Assembly (NCBI RefSeq): GCF_001874145.1
Contig: NZ_MPCX01000006.1
Coordinates: 1 to 64,000 of the forward strand
Direction: 5' to 3'
DNA from: Lacinutrix sp. MedPE-SW
Lineage (GTDB): Bacteria; Bacteroidota; Bacteroidia; Flavobacteriales; Flavobacteriaceae
DNA length: 64,000 nucleotides
The translations under genes were made by a program, and so were the position numbers. The notes beneath the pieces are model-generated. The model did not search any database. It worked only from the letters and a program-made list of their open reading frames with translations, and was not told the DNA's origin. This document shows positions 60,799-64,000 of the stretch, piece by piece. Positions within the stretch are counted from its first letter, which is position 1. Every line of letters begins with the position of its first letter.

Positions 60799-62607
60799 CT
60801 AAACTGGTATAGTAAAATAAAAATTAGTCCCAAAGCCTTCTTTAGATTCTAACCAAATTTTACCTCCATGAGATTCTACAATTTTTTTACAATGTGCTAA
60901 TCCAATACCTGTGCCTTCATATTTTTCGCGAGAATGTAAGCGTTGAAATATTGAAAAAACACGTTCTTTATGTTTTTCTGGTATACCAATGCCATTATCT
61001 GCTACACAAAATGCCCAATATTGTTTATCTTCAATAGTTACTTTATTGGCATTTATATTAATAATAGGAGCAACGTTTGGTTTGGTAAATTTAATACCAT
61101 TATTAATAAGATTTTGAAATAATAATCGTATTTCTATTGGTACAGCATTTATAACAGGAAGCGTATCTATTACTATTGTTGCATTTGTACGTTTAAATAC
61201 ATTTTGTAAATCACTTTTTAAAATATTTATAATACTGTTACAATCTACTTTACTGTATGTTTTGCTTTTTCCTAGTTTAGAGTATGCTAAAATTGCATCT
61301 ATTAATTTTGTCATTCTATCACTAGTTTGTTTTACAAATTGTAAACTTAACTGCCCATCTTTATCAAATTGAGTACCATAATCTTCTACCAGAATATCTA
61401 TTAAGCTTGAAATTGTAATTAAAGGTTCTTTTAAATCATGACTTGCAATGTATGCAAACTGTTCTAACTCATCGTTTTTGGCTTCTAGTAATAATGATTG
61501 TTTAATAATGGCTTGATTTTTTTCTTCTAGAGCTATAGCACTTTTTTGTTTTATTTTATATGTTCTAAATAATAAAAAGGCACCAAGTGCAGCTAGTAAT
61601 AATAGACCAATTAATAAGTAATTTATTTTTTTTTGGTTATAAATTTTAGTGTTTTTATTTTCTATTATTTCTCTGTTTTTTTCTATTTCTAAGGCTTGAT
61701 TTTTTAAATCTTTTTTTTGAGCATTTAATTTTTGCTCACTAATTTTAATTTCTTTTTCTTGTTGTTTTAAAACTTCAATTTGCGATAATATAGTCTCTTC
61801 TAATTCTTTTTCAAGATTTAGTTTATCTTTTAATTCTTGTTGTTGTAAATTATTTTGTTGTGATAATTTATCTAATAACTTTTTTCTTTTATTTGATTCT
61901 AGAGCTGCTAAGTTTAATGAGTCTCGCTGTGCGTTTATTGTTTTTTTGTTACTTTCTAAAGATTTTTTTGAAGCTATAATTACATCTTCTTTTGCAGCTT
62001 CATTTTTTTTGCTTTCTTCTAAAGATTTTTCTGTTGTCTTGTAGAGCTTCTTCCATTTTTCAGAAGAACTTATGCTGTATTTTTTTAATGATGGCTTTGC
62101 TAATAAATTTTCTTTATTAATGTTGTTGGTATTAATTTCATATTCAAAAGTATTGCCAACATTTACCATATTAATCATTGTAGATTTATATTTAAAATCT
62201 TCACTTATTAATAATATATTTTTATTTTTAATTTTGTTTAAAATATAATTGGCATCAAAATTACTTTTGTTGTTTACGTATAATAAATCTATTCCTTTAA
62301 TATCTTTAACAGATTTAAAATTAACAACTTTAACGATTTTATTTTTAATTTTTCTTTTTAATGATAACGACTTTAAATCTATTAAAGCTCTATCTGTGCC
62401 TAATACACCAATATTAAATTCAGATTTAGCACTTTGATTAGGCCATGTTACTTGCTCTGCAAAATTGAATATAAAAATTGCTCTTTGTACACGTTTTACT
62501 TGTTCGCTATTAGAACTTTGAGTATTTCCTAAAAAAGGAATAAAAAGTAAGAATACACTAAGGCATAAAAAGTATAATGGATTGTGTTTTTTATTTAAGC
62601 CTATCAT
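60799..62607 (-). CDS. YfiR (DUF4154)-domain sensor histidine kinase
   Basis: A 602-aa protein. A signal peptide or first helix (about 12-29) is followed by a periplasmic YfiR/DUF4154 domain (about 38-170: F-N-F-A-E-Q-V-T-W-P, N-I-G-V-L-G, D-L-L-Y-V, I-N-M-V-N-V-G-N-T). A long charged coiled coil (about 185-325), a transmembrane helix (about 331-350) and a cytoplasmic kinase core come next. The acceptor is H390 in I-A-S-H-D-L-K-E-P, and the ATPase motifs are D-N-G-I-G-I-P and G-T-G-I-G-L-A. Its ATG directly follows the stop codon of the TonB-dependent receptor gene. Confidence 0.9.
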   Translation of the reverse strand: MIGLNKKHNPLYFLCLSVFLLFIPFLGNTQSSNSEQVKRVQRAIFIFNFAEQVTWPNQSAKSEFNIGVLGTDRALIDLKSLSLKRKIKNKIVKVVNFKSVKDIKGIDLLYVNNKSNFDANYILNKIKNKNILLISEDFKYKSTMINMVNVGNTFEYEINTNNINKENLLAKPSLKKYSISSSEKWKKLYKTTEKSLEESKKNEAAKEDVIIASKKSLESNKKTINAQRDSLNLAALESNKRKKLLDKLSQQNNLQQQELKDKLNLEKELEETILSQIEVLKQQEKEIKISEQKLNAQKKDLKNQALEIEKNREIIENKNTKIYNQKKINYLLIGLLLLAALGAFLLFRTYKIKQKSAIALEEKNQAIIKQSLLLEAKNDELEQFAYIASHDLKEPLITISSLIDILVEDYGTQFDKDGQLSLQFVKQTSDRMTKLIDAILAYSKLGKSKTYSKVDCNSIINILKSDLQNVFKRTNATIVIDTLPVINAVPIEIRLLFQNLINNGIKFTKPNVAPIININANKVTIEDKQYWAFCVADNGIGIPEKHKERVFSIFQRLHSREKYEGTGIGLAHCKKIVESHGGKIWLESKEGFGTNFYFTIPV

Positions 62608-64000
62608 TTATAATTTTATAAGAGCGCGTAAAAAATAATTTGCTCCATTTACTCCAAATTGTTGTACACGTCTACTATAAACAAAATTACCGTTACCTAT
62701 GTTTGCAGAGTGTGTGTGTTTATCTGGATATATGTTAAAGATATTATTACCGCCTAAAGTTAATTTTACATTTTTGTTTATCTGGTAAGATAAATGTAGG
62801 TCTGTAATTAGTTTAGATGAAAAGGTTTGATCTCTACTTTCTACTTGACCAGTTATATTATTTACAACCCAGTTATTTTGGTCTCCATCATTTGGGTGTA
62901 TAAATTCTACTTCTCCAAAATATGTGTTGTTAAGTTGAATTTTAAATTTATTGATTTTGTATGCTAACAAGGAGCTTAATTTAAAATTTGGTTGTGCTTT
63001 TTCAACTCTAGCAATCTCTTCTCTATTAAATAAAATATCTTCTTGTCCGTTTAAAGATTCTGGAACATTAATAGGTCCAACAACTTTAGTTCGTGTAAAA
63101 TTAGCTTGAAAAGAAGCATCTAATGTACCGTTAGAAATTGGTGTTCTATAATTTAACGCAGTATCAAAACCGTTTGTTTCAGAATCTATTGCATTGGTAA
63201 AAAATTGTGCAGCACCAACATTAAATGGTTGTAAAATAGTTTCGTATCCTTCTGCAAAGCGTCCAGATAGTACAATACGGTTTTTTATTTTTATATGGTA
63301 AAAATCAAAAGTATAGGTGAAGTTTTTATTTATTTTTCCGCTAACACCAGCATTAAAGTGTTTAGATAATTCTGGTTTTAATTTTTCAATTTTAAAAGCT
63401 TCAAGCGCAACTGCACTTTCGTTATTAAATGTACCAACTTGAACAATTTCACCATTTATAAATTGTGAACTTATATTTTGAAAATATACTTGGTGTAATG
63501 ATGGTGCTCTAAATCCAGTAGAATATCCTGCTCTAAAACTCATATTATCATTTAATGCATATCTAGATGATAGTTTATAAATTAACTGATCTCCAAAATC
63601 GTTATAAGACTCGTATCTGGCAGCTGTTTTAATTAATAATTTTTTGGTTACACTTGTTTCAATATCTACATAAGCAGATGAATTGGTTCTAAATCTACTT
63701 AATTCGTTTTCTGGTTGTATTCCTGGAAAAACTTGTGCTGCAGGAATTCTAGGTTGCTCATTACCATCTCCGTCTATATATGTGCTTTCTCCATTTATAT
63801 ATGATGCTTCTTCACCGGCAATTATTTCGTAATTCTCTACTCTAAGTTCTGCACCTAAAGCAATATTTAAGCCTTTTAACCAATCGTAACTTCTAGAAAT
63901 ATCTAAATTAGAAGTACTTTGCTTATATTTAAAACCTCCAGAATAAAATGTTTTTGGTGATGCAATACCTAGTGAAGCATTGTTAGAATTGTTTACTGTA
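62608..64000 (-). CDS. TonB-dependent outer-membrane receptor (C-terminal part, cut by window edge)
   Basis: The frame is open without a stop from 62608 to the window end, giving 463 visible residues; the true start lies beyond 64000. The internal Met at 63543 is not a start, because clear barrel sequence (L-Y-K-L-S-S-R-Y-A-L and V-E-N-Y-E-I-I-A-G-E-E) precedes it. The visible part contains the barrel motif F-R-A-P-S-L-H-Q and a TonB-receptor C-terminus of alternating strands ending in F-L-R-A-L-I-K-L. Substrate unknown. Its stop codon touches the YfiR-kinase start, so the two genes are coupled. Confidence 0.88.
   Translation of the reverse strand, partial: TVNNSNNASLGIASPKTFYSGGFKYKQSTSNLDISRSYDWLKGLNIALGAELRVENYEIIAGEEASYINGESTYIDGDGNEQPRIPAAQVFPGIQPENELSRFRTNSSAYVDIETSVTKKLLIKTAARYESYNDFGDQLIYKLSSRYALNDNMSFRAGYSTGFRAPSLHQVYFQNISSQFINGEIVQVGTFNNESAVALEAFKIEKLKPELSKHFNAGVSGKINKNFTYTFDFYHIKIKNRIVLSGRFAEGYETILQPFNVGAAQFFTNAIDSETNGFDTALNYRTPISNGTLDASFQANFTRTKVVGPINVPESLNGQEDILFNREEIARVEKAQPNFKLSSLLAYKINKFKIQLNNTYFGEVEFIHPNDGDQNNWVVNNITGQVESRDQTFSSKLITDLHLSYQINKNVKLTLGGNNIFNIYPDKHTHSANIGNGNFVYSRRVQQFGVNGANYFLRALIKL

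Noticed and set aside
63541-63543. Internal Met as the start of the TonB-dependent receptor
   Set aside because: The frame continues open to the window end with barrel-like sequence, so this is an internal residue of a truncated gene.

Overview
The window looks like chromosomal DNA of a Flavobacteriaceae member (Bacteroidota). The DNA is very AT-rich. Shine-Dalgarno sequences are mostly absent, and several genes are preceded by the Bacteroidota-type promoter (TTG or TTTG, a spacer of about 17-23 nt, then TAnnTTTG). Secreted proteins include a TonB-dependent receptor, a MauG-type lipoprotein and M1 peptidases. The family assignment is inference, and the genus cannot be read from the sequence. 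I see no rRNA, tRNA, CRISPR array, insertion sequence or prophage. Coding density is high, and no gene-free stretch exceeds about 300 bases.

Layout. 1-5.2 kb (minus): recG, a MiaE-type tRNA hydroxylase, a secreted CIA30-domain protein and an FAD/NAD(P)-binding protein. 5.4-8.4 kb (plus): a secreted M1 aminopeptidase and a patatin-like phospholipase, ending at a shared hairpin terminator. 8.5-12.2 kb (minus): a small membrane protein, a membrane-anchored glutamate-synthase-domain protein and a 7TM receptor fused to a LuxR-type HTH. 12.3-18.7 kb: a UvrD/PcrA helicase, a secreted aspartic protease plus triple glycogen-binding-domain pair, a YciO/Sua5 protein and a di-haem peroxidase lipoprotein. 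18.9-26.4 kb: an OmpA lipoprotein, a glycosyltransferase, an HsdR-N orphan, holA, DJ-1/PfpI, MBL-fold, alpha/beta hydrolase and DUF202 genes. 26.4-37.5 kb (minus): a methyltransferase with two N-terminal helical modules, a fused 2-oxoacid dehydrogenase E1, an M1-like pseudopeptidase/beta-barrel protein, a LOG protein, an uncalled 55-aa membrane protein and uvrA. 37.6-47.9 kb: small secreted or anchored proteins, gamma-glutamyltransferase, AcpH, glmM, a class V aminotransferase, a lipid-A-type acyltransferase, rhomboid and mnmE.

The most distinctive part is the signalling island at 47.9-64 kb. A multi-PAS membrane histidine kinase, a lone receiver and a receiver/GAF/PAS/GAF/sigma-54-activator protein form one operon that ends at a terminator. 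Immediately downstream is a near-consensus sigma-54 promoter (GG-N10-GT) at 55669-55684. It drives a second operon of two tandem paralogous STAS-like proteins, a PAS histidine kinase and another lone receiver. A perfect 16-bp palindrome lies about 140 bp upstream of that promoter, overlapping the activator gene's stop codon, which is where an enhancer would be expected. The inferred model is a two-tier cascade: the first phosphorelay activates sigma-54 transcription of a second signalling module. Convergent to it on the minus strand, a TonB-dependent receptor (cut by the window edge) abuts, stop codon to start codon, a YfiR-domain histidine kinase. A HAD phosphatase/mutase and a GAF histidine kinase follow.
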